Positions 35,645 through 45,512 of a stretch of DNA of 52,379 bases are shown here, one piece after another. A program made the translations under genes and the position numbers. The notes beneath the pieces are model-generated. The model made no database searches. It was not told the origin of the DNA and was given only the letters and a program-made list of their open reading frames with translations. Source of the stretch: FCB group bacterium. Its GTDB lineage: Bacteria; Fidelibacterota; Marinisomatia; SCGC-AAA003-L08; JACNLC01. Numbering within the stretch: the stretch's first letter is position 1; the number at the start of each line of letters is the position of its first letter. The stretch is from NCBI GenBank assembly GCA_013152375.1, contig JAADGM010000077.1, positions 1-52,379 on the forward strand, written 5' to 3'.

Positions 35645-38600
35645 ATGTCACAAAAACGGATAAGAAAATGGTTTGCCGGGATATCACTCTCAATAATTGC
35701 TGTTATTGCAGGAACCATTCTCTTATTTTTACTGAAACCTTCCCTGTTCATCAGAGACCTCGAAAAAAAGGCCACTGCTCTGTTTCCCCGGTCCTCAAAG
35801 CTCACTATAACAATCGAATCCTTCAGCGGGAATTTCCTTAAGGGTTTCCATTTCAACGAGATCGAATTACACAAAGAATCGGAACTTATTGGATATGCAG
35901 GGGAAAGTACCGCCAATATAAGCCTTAGAGATCTGCTGTTCGGGAGGATCTACTTCAACAAACTGACTCTAACGGACTGCGGTATTAATCTTGACTCGCT
36001 GGTAATCATAAAATTCAACTCGCTCAAGAAAAATTCTTCAAATGAGCGATTTCCCTTTGCGGTCAACCGGCTGGAAATTGATCGGGCCACCCTCCGCTAC
36101 CGCGGGACGGATCTGCAGTTGAACCTTACAGGGAGTCTCACGACAGCCTATGGTCCCACCCTTACAATTGAAACGGCCGATCTTCAAACAGAGGGACTTG
36201 ATGACCCGGTTTTTCTGGATGGGTCGATTCTCACCCTGCGCGGGAAAAATCTGGAGATCAACCCGTTTAATGTGTACACCCGTTATCGTGGGAAGTCCCT
36301 CATTGCCCGGACCATGGTCAGATTTATCAATAATGACTCCGGACGGGTGGAAGTGCGATTCGGCGGGGACACAAAATACGGGGAATTCAAAATCAAAAAT
36401 ATGAATGGCCAGGGGCATATAGCAGAAAATGTTCTCACGATTGATACCAGCTATTGTGAATATGAAACCGGCAGTCTGAGGTCCTCCGGCCGGTTTGACC
36501 TGAAAACCAGAAACTGGGATATCTCCAGCAGGATTGACAGTGTAACCATCGCCGGAGATTCCCTCTACACAAATTTCGGTGGAGATGTTACACTGATCGG
36601 CAGGGATCTGCTGAAGTCTCTGCAAGCCACAGTAAATCTACAGAAAGTTACGGTAAACGAATTCGGTTTCAGCACTATCCGCGGTACCCTGGCCTGGAGT
36701 GACGGTAAACTGGTAAATGTCGATACACTAGCTTTTTCCGGTACGGACTATTCCGGAATTATTTCCGATCTCGAGGTGACCTCGCAGCGGGATATGGTGA
36801 TTACCGGGAAATTAGAGGTCGCCGGCCTCACGCTGAGTACCCTGACGGAGAAATTACCCGAGGTCACCACTACCGGCGAAGGAGAGTTCCACTTTGAAAG
36901 TTCCGGTTTAAAGAAAAAATTCCGGGCGTTACTCCGGGCAGAGTCCATGAGTTACGGCAAGTTGACCACCGGCAAAGTGATTTGTGATATTGATTATAAT
37001 TCACCGGAGAAGAAAATCTCCGACACCAACATCAGCGGTGTCATAGGGGATCTGTCACTGGTGAAAAAGAGATTTGATAAAGTGCTGTTTATCGTCTCTG
37101 CCAAAAACGGACGCATTGATGTAGAAAATATCAAGGCTCATAATTCAGAAGGGGATGTCCTCACTTTCTCCGGCAGTATCTATGATTCGCTGCGCGTCGT
37201 GGAGGTAGATTCTCTTTACGGCGTTTTGAACACCCTGGATTTTCGAGCTGATAAGTTCACCCTTCAAAAAAATGGTGATGTTTACACCCTGGGGAATACC
37301 ATTCTGAATATCGGAGAGGGTACTATAGGGCTGTCAGGCGAATTTAAAAATTTGCTGAATTATCAGTTTCTAACTGATGTAAATGATCTGGATATTCAAT
37401 TAATGAACGATTTCTTCCGGTTCAACCAACTTTTTCAGGGAACCGCAAACGGCAGTTTTCAAATCAGCCGCTCGGGAGGTCCTCCCAGAGTTTTTTCCGA
37501 TGTCTCCATCTCAAGCGGGAAACTCGACAATCTTGACTTTAACAAACTGGCAGGGCAGTTTTCATTTCTGAATAACCGACTCCTCATCAGTGACCTGTCA
37601 CTCGATTCCCACGAAGGGCAATTGTCAATAGCCGGAATTATTAACTTCTCTTTCGAACCGGGGCGCAGCCTGGTGTCAGCCGTCGATTCCCTGGGCGTCA
37701 TTTGTAAACTGGATAATTTTGAACTGGACACATTTCACCGTTATTTCCGCTGGGGTTTGGACACTAGAGGAATGATCAGCGGAGACCTGTCTATCAGCGG
37801 CAGACCTGACAGCCCCAAAATGCTGGGAAATTTCACTATCGATCAGCCCGTTTTTGACCGGATCAAAGGTAAATCGGTCACCGGGACTTTTGTTTACGAG
37901 AATCAAAAAGCCTATTTCAAATCAGTAAAAGCGATCCTCGAGAATGGCGCCTATACAGTGACGGGTTATATCCCTGCCAATTTTGATTTTGTAACGGCGG
38001 ATCGAAAAAGCGCTAAAAATATGCCCATGGACCTGATGATCACGGGTACCGCCACAGCGATTGATTTTTTACAGCCATATATCGAATCAGTGGATTCTCT
38101 CACCGGGAACTTTGCCATGCAGATGTCCATCTCCGGTACTTTTCTGGACCCCGTGCGAAACGGTCAGGTCGTGCTTGAAAATGGCCGGATAAGTGTATTG
38201 AACCTGGACAATACATTCAGCAGCCTTAACGGTTATGCCACCATCGATGACAACAAGCTAACGATTAAATACCTGAATGGAAAGTCCAGGGGGACTGTTG
38301 ACGACAGTAATCTATGGGATTCGATGAAAGGATTTATTCTGAGAATTTTCAGGACAGATGAAAAACCTGAAGATTCACCTAATTTGCAAGTTTCCGGCGG
38401 TATGGACCTGTCCCAGTTTTTCAGGCCGGATTACAATCTGGAATTGACGGGTGAGGACCTCTTCTTAAAAAGTTCGGAAAACAAATTCATTGGTATAGGG
38501 GATGCCAAAATTTACGTTACCGGACGGGATACGGTCATGGTCACGGGTCAGTTTATACCCAAGCCGAATGAATTTCTCATCACGGATGATTTTCATTCGG

Positions 38601-39376
38601 AAGCTTCCCTGAAAATAAACCGTCATAAAACAGGGCCCGTTTTCGGTTACGATATCCATGTACCGCTGGATAATGTTGTACGTATGGAAAACAGTTTCCT
38701 TCAGGGATTTGAACTGGATGGGGATTTGACCATTACCGCCATGGGAGACAGCGATTTCCGGTTTTCCGGAACGGTGAATATCATCAACGGCACCTTCATT
38801 CTGAACGGTACCGAATATACCAATACTACGGGCTCAATATTTCTGGACCCGTCCAACACTATCCCAACGGTCGATATTGAGGCTTTAACGTCCGTGAACG
38901 GCAATCAGTACCGGATTTTTTTCCGGGGGCCCTTGAATGATCCCAATTATGAGATCCGGGATGAGGATACGGGAAGCTTTATTACTTCTGACGAACAGGA
39001 TGCTATCCTGCGCCTGCTTATCACCGGCGGATCGGGCAATAACGGCAATATCGGAGAAACCGGAAAAACGCTCTTCTCAAATTATATTGAAAATGAATTT
39101 GAACAGTTTATCGCTCAGCACAGTCCCATCGACCGCTTTCAGGTTGAAAGTGAGTCAGCCCTGCTCACGGATTTCAATAAAGCAGATGTGAATATTTCCA
39201 TCGCAAAAAATATTACACAAAAATTATACATGAATATTCGCAGTGATGTATTTTCGGATCAGATCACCAACGAATACGAAGTGGGATACCGTATTAACCG
39301 TAACATGTCGCTGGTGGGCCGACTGGACCAGAATGGCCTGCCGCACATGAATTACAGGATCAAGATCGACTACTGA
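35645..39376 (+). CDS. tamB: TamB-like translocation and assembly module protein
   Basis: A 1243-residue protein with one N-terminal membrane segment (about 12-35), a very long beta-rich, repetitive middle typical of AsmA-like bridge proteins, and a C-terminal TamB (DUF490) domain. The end contains GTVNIINGTFILNGTEYTNTTGSIFLDP and the late DVNISIAKNITQKLYMNIRSDV block. Such proteins span the periplasm, and work with an Omp85 partner in outer-membrane protein assembly or lipid transport. The next gene, starting 1 base after its stop, is that Omp85 partner. No strong ribosome site is present before the ATG. Length is close to E. coli TamB (about 1260 residues). Confidence 0.85.
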   Translation: MSQKRIRKWFAGISLSIIAVIAGTILLFLLKPSLFIRDLEKKATALFPRSSKLTITIESFSGNFLKGFHFNEIELHKESELIGYAGESTANISLRDLLFGRIYFNKLTLTDCGINLDSLVIIKFNSLKKNSSNERFPFAVNRLEIDRATLRYRGTDLQLNLTGSLTTAYGPTLTIETADLQTEGLDDPVFLDGSILTLRGKNLEINPFNVYTRYRGKSLIARTMVRFINNDSGRVEVRFGGDTKYGEFKIKNMNGQGHIAENVLTIDTSYCEYETGSLRSSGRFDLKTRNWDISSRIDSVTIAGDSLYTNFGGDVTLIGRDLLKSLQATVNLQKVTVNEFGFSTIRGTLAWSDGKLVNVDTLAFSGTDYSGIISDLEVTSQRDMVITGKLEVAGLTLSTLTEKLPEVTTTGEGEFHFESSGLKKKFRALLRAESMSYGKLTTGKVICDIDYNSPEKKISDTNISGVIGDLSLVKKRFDKVLFIVSAKNGRIDVENIKAHNSEGDVLTFSGSIYDSLRVVEVDSLYGVLNTLDFRADKFTLQKNGDVYTLGNTILNIGEGTIGLSGEFKNLLNYQFLTDVNDLDIQLMNDFFRFNQLFQGTANGSFQISRSGGPPRVFSDVSISSGKLDNLDFNKLAGQFSFLNNRLLISDLSLDSHEGQLSIAGIINFSFEPGRSLVSAVDSLGVICKLDNFELDTFHRYFRWGLDTRGMISGDLSISGRPDSPKMLGNFTIDQPVFDRIKGKSVTGTFVYENQKAYFKSVKAILENGAYTVTGYIPANFDFVTADRKSAKNMPMDLMITGTATAIDFLQPYIESVDSLTGNFAMQMSISGTFLDPVRNGQVVLENGRISVLNLDNTFSSLNGYATIDDNKLTIKYLNGKSRGTVDDSNLWDSMKGFILRIFRTDEKPEDSPNLQVSGGMDLSQFFRPDYNLELTGEDLFLKSSENKFIGIGDAKIYVTGRDTVMVTGQFIPKPNEFLITDDFHSEASLKINRHKTGPVFGYDIHVPLDNVVRMENSFLQGFELDGDLTITAMGDSDFRFSGTVNIINGTFILNGTEYTNTTGSIFLDPSNTIPTVDIEALTSVNGNQYRIFFRGPLNDPNYEIRDEDTGSFITSDEQDAILRLLITGGSGNNGNIGETGKTLFSNYIENEFEQFIAQHSPIDRFQVESESALLTDFNKADVNISIAKNITQKLYMNIRSDVFSDQITNEYEVGYRINRNMSLVGRLDQNGLPHMNYRIKIDY

Positions 39377-39377
39377 T

Positions 39378-41168
39378 ATGCGCAATCCCAGAAATATCCT
39401 CAGTGGTTTTCTGATATTGGTTCTGTTTTCCGGTCTGGTCTGCGGGGCCGAGCAGTACGTGTCCAGTGTTATTTTTAAAGGCAATGACTCCTTTTCGGCA
39501 AGGACCCTGACAAAATATATCAGGCTCAAACCCAAGGGCATATTCAAGCAGTCCGTTTACAGCCCCCGGGCGTTGAAGCTGGATGTGATCTCACTGCGGA
39601 CCTTTTATCAGTCCGAAGGCTTTATGGATGTAGCCATCGAATCGGAGATTAAAGTGTCGGATGAGCAGTTTATAGATATTTACCTGACCATTTCCGAAGG
39701 GCATCGATATACCGTCAATTCCCTGCAGATTTTTGGCGATCACCTCTTTACAAAAGAGAAAATCCTGAAAATCCTGGATATCCGCGCTGGGGATGTTTAC
39801 AATCCCGCCAAACTGACCTCGCAGATCAAGACTCTCGAAAACGAGTATCTGAAAAACGGTAAATTGCTGAATTCCATTGCAGATGAAATCGAAGTGCAAT
39901 CCGGCAAGGTAAATATCCGCATCAACATTTCCGAAGGAGCGACCTATTATATCGGTGACATAACAATTTCGGGTTTGTCCAGGGTTTCGGAAAAATACGT
40001 CCGCAGGGAACTGATCGTGAAACCCGCAGAGCTTTACAATATTTCGAAAATTGAAAAATCTCAACGCCGCATATTTTCCTCAGGACTGTTCAGTTCCGTG
40101 GAGATCTATCCGGTCGTTGCGGCCGAAAATGAACACCTTGTCAACATCAATATCAAAGTCCGCGAATATGATGCCCGAAACGTCCAATTCGATTTCGGTA
40201 TTGGACAGGAAGCCTCTACACTCGGTGCAGGAGCACCCCCGGCCACCGTTATCGGGGTTGAAGGGAAATGGCTGCCAGGTGCTCTTTTTAACACCGCAAA
40301 CCGGATCGAACTGGGCGGGCAGATCGGCGTGCGGGTGGACCAGCAAATGTCTTTCCTGCCGTGGAATATTTATGTAAACTGGTTCAATCCCTGGCTTTTT
40401 GGTTTCAGGGTACCCGTGCGATTAAAATATATTTACGAAGAATTAAAAGATGAATTTGCGTTAAGCCGCCAGGGGATTGAAATGTCCCTGCTTTATAAAC
40501 AGGGAGAGAGCTACAATTTTGTGGGGGGATTCAAACTCGAAGACATCCGCACAAAGGGCGACACCACGGTCGTCAACACTTCCCTTGAGCTCGACCGGAA
40601 GATCAATTTCAGTTTTTTCCGTCAGAAACTGGATAATTTCATCATGCCGACCTCGGGTTATTTCTACTCAATCTCGCTGGATTTGAACGGTACCTTTCTC
40701 GGTGGCAGTAAACATTTTCTGAAATTCGACAGTGAAATCAAGAAATTTTACCCGCTCGGGAATAACAGCACTTTCGGACAGCGAATAAAACTGGGATATC
40801 TGCATATCTTCCCCAAAAGCACTGAGAGTGATCTTGAATTCTATGATAAATTCTGGTTGGGGGGCAATACTTCGCTGCGCGGCTGGAATTCCCCCAAAGC
40901 CTACAATCCTTACGGCGCGCTGATTCGGCTGCAGTACAACGCCGAAGTACGGTTTCCCCTGTATAAAAAACTCGGCGCGGAAGTTTTCTTTGACAGCGGA
41001 AAACTGACCGATTCATTTGATAAAGACATCCTGTCCAACTGGAGCTGGGACACGGGTGCCGGGGTCACCTTTCTAACCCCAATCGGCCCGGCGCGCATCG
41101 ATGTGGCCTATCCTTTTGCAAAAAAGGTGCAGCCGGTCGTCCTGCTCTCGCTGCTGTTCATGTTTTAA
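39378..41168 (+). CDS. tamA: TamA/BamA-type Omp85 outer-membrane protein
   Basis: A 596-residue protein with a signal peptide (about 1-23, ending GLVCGA), three POTRA-like domains (about 25-265, for example YTVNSLQIFGDHLFTKEKILK and YYIGDITISGLSRVSEKYV) and a C-terminal 16-strand barrel. The LGGNTSLRGW motif near residue 500 is the conserved inward loop of Omp85 barrels (usually VRGF/Y), and the last residues end in F as expected for BAM recognition. Three POTRA domains and linkage to tamB favour TamA over BamA. Its ATG is 1 base after the tamB stop, so the two are translated together. Confidence 0.87.
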   Translation: MRNPRNILSGFLILVLFSGLVCGAEQYVSSVIFKGNDSFSARTLTKYIRLKPKGIFKQSVYSPRALKLDVISLRTFYQSEGFMDVAIESEIKVSDEQFIDIYLTISEGHRYTVNSLQIFGDHLFTKEKILKILDIRAGDVYNPAKLTSQIKTLENEYLKNGKLLNSIADEIEVQSGKVNIRINISEGATYYIGDITISGLSRVSEKYVRRELIVKPAELYNISKIEKSQRRIFSSGLFSSVEIYPVVAAENEHLVNINIKVREYDARNVQFDFGIGQEASTLGAGAPPATVIGVEGKWLPGALFNTANRIELGGQIGVRVDQQMSFLPWNIYVNWFNPWLFGFRVPVRLKYIYEELKDEFALSRQGIEMSLLYKQGESYNFVGGFKLEDIRTKGDTTVVNTSLELDRKINFSFFRQKLDNFIMPTSGYFYSISLDLNGTFLGGSKHFLKFDSEIKKFYPLGNNSTFGQRIKLGYLHIFPKSTESDLEFYDKFWLGGNTSLRGWNSPKAYNPYGALIRLQYNAEVRFPLYKKLGAEVFFDSGKLTDSFDKDILSNWSWDTGAGVTFLTPIGPARIDVAYPFAKKVQPVVLLSLLFMF

Positions 41169-41316
41169 AGTTCAGGGATACCCTTCCATTCCCGACAATT
41201 ATTTCCGACCGGCAGCTGCAAAAACCGGTTTTCGAAAATTTTCCCTATTTTATCCGGAACTTTGGGAAATCTGTCATGTTATTGGGTAGCTTCGATGCTT
41301 TAAATTTCGTGACATT

Positions 41317-41440
41317 TTTATCCGTCTATATCCGGCAATGCCGGACTACGCCGGACAGGACGATTTGGTTAATTCTCCGGGGCTTGCCCCGGGATTTTGG
41401 GTCCAGGGCTTGCCCTGTGGTTAATACCAATTTATTATTA
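41317..41440 (+). repeat. Dispersed intergenic repeat, copy A (full length, two hairpins)
   Basis: A 124-base element in the gap between tamA and the TPR lipoprotein gene (41169-41457 holds no gene). It starts TTTATCCGTCTATATCCGG and ends GTGGTTAATACCAATTTATT just before the ribosome site. Inside are two tight hairpins, CCGGGGC-TT-GCCCCGG and CAGGGC-TT-GCCCTG. Related copies lie at 45861 and 49421. It carries no ORF. Confidence 0.7.
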
Positions 41441-41457
41441 AGACGAAAGAGGTTATG

Positions 41458-41949
41458 ATGAAAAAATATATGCTTTTTGCAATAGTTATTTTCGCCTTCA
41501 TGGGCTGCAGTAAAAATGACGCCGCGGTCGACGAACATTTCAACAAAGCCCTGGAATTCAGGCAGAATGAAAAAATTGGAGAATCCATCACTGAACTTGG
41601 CGCAGTGATCAAGGATTCCCCCGAAAATCCCCGAGCCGCCGAAGCGCAGTTTGAAATAGGGAAGATTTATTTGAATGATGTGAAAGACTATGAGATCGCC
41701 ATCGAAGAATTTCAAAAAGTCATTGACCAATATCCTGAGTCTGAATTTGCTCCCAAAGCCCTTTTTATGATCGGTTACATCGAGGCTAACAATCTTCAGG
41801 CTTACAGCGACGCCTTAGAAGATTATCAAAATTTTATCAAGCAGTATCCGGACCATGAACTGGTTCCTTCTGTGCAGTATGAATTGGACTCAATGAGTGA
41901 GGTGAGTGATAAAATCGTTGAATTGAATTCAAGAACACGGGAAAATTAA
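41458..41949 (+). CDS. Lipoprotein with TPR-type repeats
   Basis: A 163-residue lipoprotein: MKKYMLFAIVIFAFMGCS is a type II signal peptide with the lipid-modified Cys at about residue 17. The rest is helical, with three TPR-like units (for example AAEAQFEIGKIYLNDVKDYEIAIEEFQKVIDQYPESEFAPKAL, part of the repeat). The pattern resembles the BamD/YbgF group of outer-membrane-facing scaffold lipoproteins but is shorter than BamD, so the partner is unknown. Two ATGs are adjacent; the second (41458) lies 5 bases after AAAGAGG and is preferred. A repeat copy ends directly before the ribosome site. The moxR gene follows after 18 bases. Confidence 0.8.
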   Translation: MKKYMLFAIVIFAFMGCSKNDAAVDEHFNKALEFRQNEKIGESITELGAVIKDSPENPRAAEAQFEIGKIYLNDVKDYEIAIEEFQKVIDQYPESEFAPKALFMIGYIEANNLQAYSDALEDYQNFIKQYPDHELVPSVQYELDSMSEVSDKIVELNSRTREN

Positions 41950-41967
41950 TCGGAGGAATGTGCACCA

Positions 41968-42963
41968 ATGGAAAATTTTGACCTTACCGGATTAAATGAG
42001 AAGATCAAATCTGAATCGACCTTTATTGACAAACTAAAGGCTGAACTATCTTCCGTGATCATCGGGCAGGACGAGTTGATCAATAAGCTGGTGATTGCTT
42101 TATTATCCAATGGTCATGTCTTTCTGGAGGGGGTTCCGGGCTTGGCCAAAACACTCACAGTGAGCACTCTTGCGAGTTTGATCGACACCCAATTCCAAAG
42201 GATTCAGTTTACCCCCGACCTGCTTCCGGCCGATTTGCTGGGTACGCTGATCTATAACCCGAAGGATGCCAATTTCGAGGTTAAAAAAGGCCCCGTGTTT
42301 TCCAACATTATTCTGGCGGATGAAATTAACCGGGCACCGGCCAAGGTTCAGAGCGCACTGCTCGAGGCCATGCAGGAGCGTCAGGTCACGATTGGGGAGT
42401 CCACCTTTCCCCTGGATGAACCCTTTCTGGTGATGGCCACGCAGAACCCCATCGAACAGGAGGGTACTTACCCATTGCCTGAGGCCCAGGTGGACCGCTT
42501 TATGTTCAAAATTTTAGTTGATTATCCCAGTGAGACCGAAGAGCTGCAAATTCTCCAGAGGATGGGTAATATCACCAATCATATTGAAGTAAAACCGGTA
42601 GTGAGTGCAGCCGAGATCCTCAGTGCCCGCAAAGTCGTGGATCAGATCCACACCGCAGAGAACATCCAAAAGTACATTGTCTCCCTGGTGATGGCAACCC
42701 GTGATCCGGAGCAGTACGGTCTCAACGACCTGGCACCGCTGATCAGCTTCGGGGCTTCTCCCAGGGCCTCGATTTTCATTGCTACAGCCTCTAAAGCCCG
42801 GGCTTTTGTAGCCCATCGCGGTTATGTCATCCCTGAAGATATCCGGGACGTGAGCCGGGCAATCCTGCGCCACCGTATCCTGCTGACCTTTGAAGCAGAG
42901 GCCGAAGATGTCACTACTGAAGACATCATAACCCGCATCTTCGAATCAGTTCCCACACCCTAA
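41968..42963 (+). CDS. MoxR-family AAA+ ATPase
   Basis: A 331-residue AAA+ protein. It has a Walker A variant EGVPGLAKT (near 54), DEINRAPAKVQSALLEAMQERQVT (Walker B and helix-2 insert region), MATQNPIEQEGTYPLPEAQVDRF (sensor 1) and FGASPRASIFIATASKARAF (sensor 2). MoxR ATPases act as chaperones for vWA-domain proteins and metalloenzyme maturation. The two genes that follow, DUF58 and a BatD-like protein, are its usual partners. A GGAGGA ribosome site precedes the ATG. A gap of 123 bases with no gene separates it from the DUF58 gene. Confidence 0.92.
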   Translation: MENFDLTGLNEKIKSESTFIDKLKAELSSVIIGQDELINKLVIALLSNGHVFLEGVPGLAKTLTVSTLASLIDTQFQRIQFTPDLLPADLLGTLIYNPKDANFEVKKGPVFSNIILADEINRAPAKVQSALLEAMQERQVTIGESTFPLDEPFLVMATQNPIEQEGTYPLPEAQVDRFMFKILVDYPSETEELQILQRMGNITNHIEVKPVVSAAEILSARKVVDQIHTAENIQKYIVSLVMATRDPEQYGLNDLAPLISFGASPRASIFIATASKARAFVAHRGYVIPEDIRDVSRAILRHRILLTFEAEAEDVTTEDIITRIFESVPTP

Positions 42964-43086
42964 ACCGGTATCCATGGCCACTCCATTCATGTGCCGCCTT
43001 AACATTTCCGTCCATTTGTGGCTGCTGAAACATTTTTCAACTGAGGAATATTCTCCCTTATATCAGCCGCGAAATTCAGTGGAGAA

Positions 43087-43974
43087 TTGAATAATTTGCT
43101 GATTCCTGCTGAAATATTAAAAAAAGTCAAGCTCATTGAGATCCGCACGCGCAGGCTGGTGAACAATTTGTTCGGGGGTGAGTACCATTCCGCCTTCAAG
43201 GGTATGGGAATGGAATTTGCCGAAGTCCGGGAGTATATGCCCGGGGATGATATCCGCAATATCGACTGGAACGTCACCGCCCGGACCGGTAAACCGTATA
43301 TCAAAAAATACGAGGAAGAACGCGAATTGACGGTAATGCTGGTGGTGGATGTGAGCGCTTCAGGGTATTTCGGTACGGGCTCGGCCCTGAAAAGTGACAT
43401 AATGGTAGAGATCGCCGCTATCCTCAGTTTCAGTGCCATCAAGAACAATGACAAAGTAGGACTGCTGCTTTTCTCCGATCAGGTGGAAAAATTCATCCCG
43501 CCGAAGAAAGGCAAAGCCCATGTCATGCGGGTTGTCCGGGAGTTGATCTATTACAAGGCGGAAGACCGCAAAACCGATATTACCGGGTCCCTGGAATACC
43601 TGTTGAAAATGCTCAAACGGCGGTCCGTGATTTTTCTGATCTCGGACTTTCTGGACGATGGTTTTGAATCCCTGCTGAAGTTCGTCAACCATAAGCATGA
43701 TCTCATTTGCATCCAACTGAATGATAAGGCCGAACTGGATCTGCTGAATATCGGCCTGGTCAAACTGCACGATGCCGAGACCCAGTCCTTTCACTGGGTG
43801 GACACAACGTCTCCCCGGTTTGCCGAAATGATGCGGACAGCCGTAGAGGAACGCCTAAGTAAATATCGCAGATTCTGTAAGAAAAACGAGATTGATCTGA
43901 TCTCCATCAACACCGCCGAAAGTTATATTGATCCGCTGGTGAATTATTTCAACCGCCGTACCGCCCGAAAATGA
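43087..43974 (+). CDS. DUF58 (vWA-like) domain protein
   Basis: A 295-residue cytoplasmic protein with the DUF58 core: GEYHSAFKGMGMEFAEVREY, then MPGDDIRNIDWNVTAR, then the VVDVSASGYFG motif that corresponds to the metal-site (MIDAS-like) DxSxS of vWA domains. Proteins of this type are encoded beside MoxR ATPases throughout bacteria. The start is uncertain: the track TTG at 43087 is only 2 bases after GGAG, while a second in-frame TTG at 43096 has a more usual distance. The end overlaps the next gene by 4 bases. Confidence 0.88.
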   Translation: MNNLLIPAEILKKVKLIEIRTRRLVNNLFGGEYHSAFKGMGMEFAEVREYMPGDDIRNIDWNVTARTGKPYIKKYEEERELTVMLVVDVSASGYFGTGSALKSDIMVEIAAILSFSAIKNNDKVGLLLFSDQVEKFIPPKKGKAHVMRVVRELIYYKAEDRKTDITGSLEYLLKMLKRRSVIFLISDFLDDGFESLLKFVNHKHDLICIQLNDKAELDLLNIGLVKLHDAETQSFHWVDTTSPRFAEMMRTAVEERLSKYRRFCKKNEIDLISINTAESYIDPLVNYFNRRTARK

Positions 43975-44849
43975 TCAGAGCCTGCTTACTGACACTGCTG
44001 TTAACAGTAACCGCTTTTACTCAGGTTCGTCTCGAGACGGAGATAAGCCCTGACACCATAACCGTTGGTGACCATGTGAAGTTGACCGTCACTGCTGAAG
44101 TCCCCGGGGGACAGGTCGTTAATTTTTTAGAGCTGCCTGCAGATTCGGGAAGCTATCAGATCATTGATAAACAACTCACGGAAAATTCAGTAACCTATGT
44201 GATCACATTCTGGGAAACCGGCAAAACCGTGATACCGGGGATTCCCGTACAGGTACTTGAAGACGGTAAACTCATTACTACTTTATCAACTGATCCTCTG
44301 CCGGTGGAGATCATGAGCGTGCTGGACCCCTCGGCCAAGGACATCCGGGAGATCAAGGGAATGCAGGATGTGCATCTCACAAAAGGCTGGATACAGCTTC
44401 TCTACGGCGTGAGCGCCCTGCTCTCTTTTCTCATTGCCCTGCTGCTCTGGCGCCGCCGGGTCAGGGTCATGAAAAAAGCCGAAAAATGGGTCGCACCGCC
44501 TGATCCCCCTCATGTTCTGGCCAAAAACAGGCTTGAAGCATTATCGTCTCCCTATCCGCTGACGAGTGAAACGGCTGAGAAATATTATCTTGAACTTTCA
44601 GGCATCTTCAGGAAATACCTGGAGGACGAGTTTTTTATCAAATCGCTGGAGATGACGACCACCGAATTAATGAATTACCTGGACGTCATGAAGCTTGATC
44701 CGGATGTGAAGCAAAGAACGATTCAGCTGCTGGAAAAATCAGACCTGTCAAAATTTGCCCGTCACGTTCCGGCACCGGAGCAATTCGAAAATGACAAAGT
44801 GCTGACCGCAGACCTCATTGATGCTTATCATGCGATGGCACAGGTTTAA
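43971..44849 (+). CDS. BatD/DUF4381-like membrane protein of the MoxR operon
   Basis: A 292-residue protein with a signal peptide (about 1-18), a periplasmic beta-rich domain (about 20-135, a BatD-like Ig fold judging by SPDTITVGDHVKLTVTAE and the TYVITFWETGKTVIPG strand), one membrane segment (about 143-162), and a cytoplasmic helical part with KYYLELSGIFRKYLEDEF..SLEMTTTEL, typical of the C-terminal region of these proteins. It overlaps the DUF58 gene by ATGA, so they are co-translated. The vWA proteins BatA and BatB that usually follow are absent; the unit ends here. Confidence 0.75.
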   Translation: MIRACLLTLLLTVTAFTQVRLETEISPDTITVGDHVKLTVTAEVPGGQVVNFLELPADSGSYQIIDKQLTENSVTYVITFWETGKTVIPGIPVQVLEDGKLITTLSTDPLPVEIMSVLDPSAKDIREIKGMQDVHLTKGWIQLLYGVSALLSFLIALLLWRRRVRVMKKAEKWVAPPDPPHVLAKNRLEALSSPYPLTSETAEKYYLELSGIFRKYLEDEFFIKSLEMTTTELMNYLDVMKLDPDVKQRTIQLLEKSDLSKFARHVPAPEQFENDKVLTADLIDAYHAMAQV

Positions 44850-44903
44850 ATGAGATAATATCCGCTTAACGGAATTTTCCCGTTATCAGAGAAAGGACCT
44901 AAA

Positions 44904-45512
44904 ATGCTGATTGAAATACATTCCGACACTCCGGGAGTGCGACGCACCCAAAGGGCTGTCGAGGCCCTGAAAAACGGAGAACTGATCGTTTATCCGACCG
45001 ATACGCTTTATGGTGTCGGCTGCGACATTCATTGCAAGTCAGCCATTGAAAAAATCTATGCGCTGAAATTCATGGACAAGAAAAAGCCTCTGAGCATCCT
45101 TTGTAAAGATTTTACGCAGATCGCAGAGTACGCCCATATTTCCAACTATGCCTTCAAGATCATGAAAAAACTCCTGCCCGGTCCTTTCACGGTAATCTTG
45201 CCGGCCTCTAACAAGGTCCCCAAAATGCTGGTCACGAAGCAGCGCACAATCGGTATCCGCATACCGGACAATACTTTCGCTTTGCAGCTGGTGGAAGGTC
45301 TGGGTGCGCCCATCATCACCACAACACTTGAAACGGACGAGGAAATGATCATCTCCGATCCGGAGGAAATACATGACCGCTTTTCAAACCAGATCAGTCT
45401 GGTCTTTTCCGAAGGGGTTTCTTACTCCGACCCATCTACAGTCATCGATCTCACAGGGCCTGAGTTGGTAGTCCTGCGGGAAGGGAAAGGGCATATCGGC
45501 GGCGCTGAGTGA
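44904..45512 (+). CDS. yciO: YciO-type YrdC/Sua5-like protein
   Basis: A 202-residue protein with the YrdC fold: ELIVYPTDTLYGVGCD (nucleotide entry), KIYALKFMDKKKPLSILCKD and TIGIRIPDN..LQLVEGLGAPIITTTL. The last segment ends as in E. coli YciO, and lacks the S-x-N motif (APSAN) found in true threonylcarbamoyladenylate synthases (TsaC/Sua5). YciO is a paralog of TsaC with weak or uncertain activity in t6A tRNA modification, so I do not call it TsaC. AAGGA precedes the ATG. It follows the BatD-like gene by 54 bases and a small hairpin. Confidence 0.8.
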   Translation: MLIEIHSDTPGVRRTQRAVEALKNGELIVYPTDTLYGVGCDIHCKSAIEKIYALKFMDKKKPLSILCKDFTQIAEYAHISNYAFKIMKKLLPGPFTVILPASNKVPKMLVTKQRTIGIRIPDNTFALQLVEGLGAPIITTTLETDEEMIISDPEEIHDRFSNQISLVFSEGVSYSDPSTVIDLTGPELVVLREGKGHIGGAE

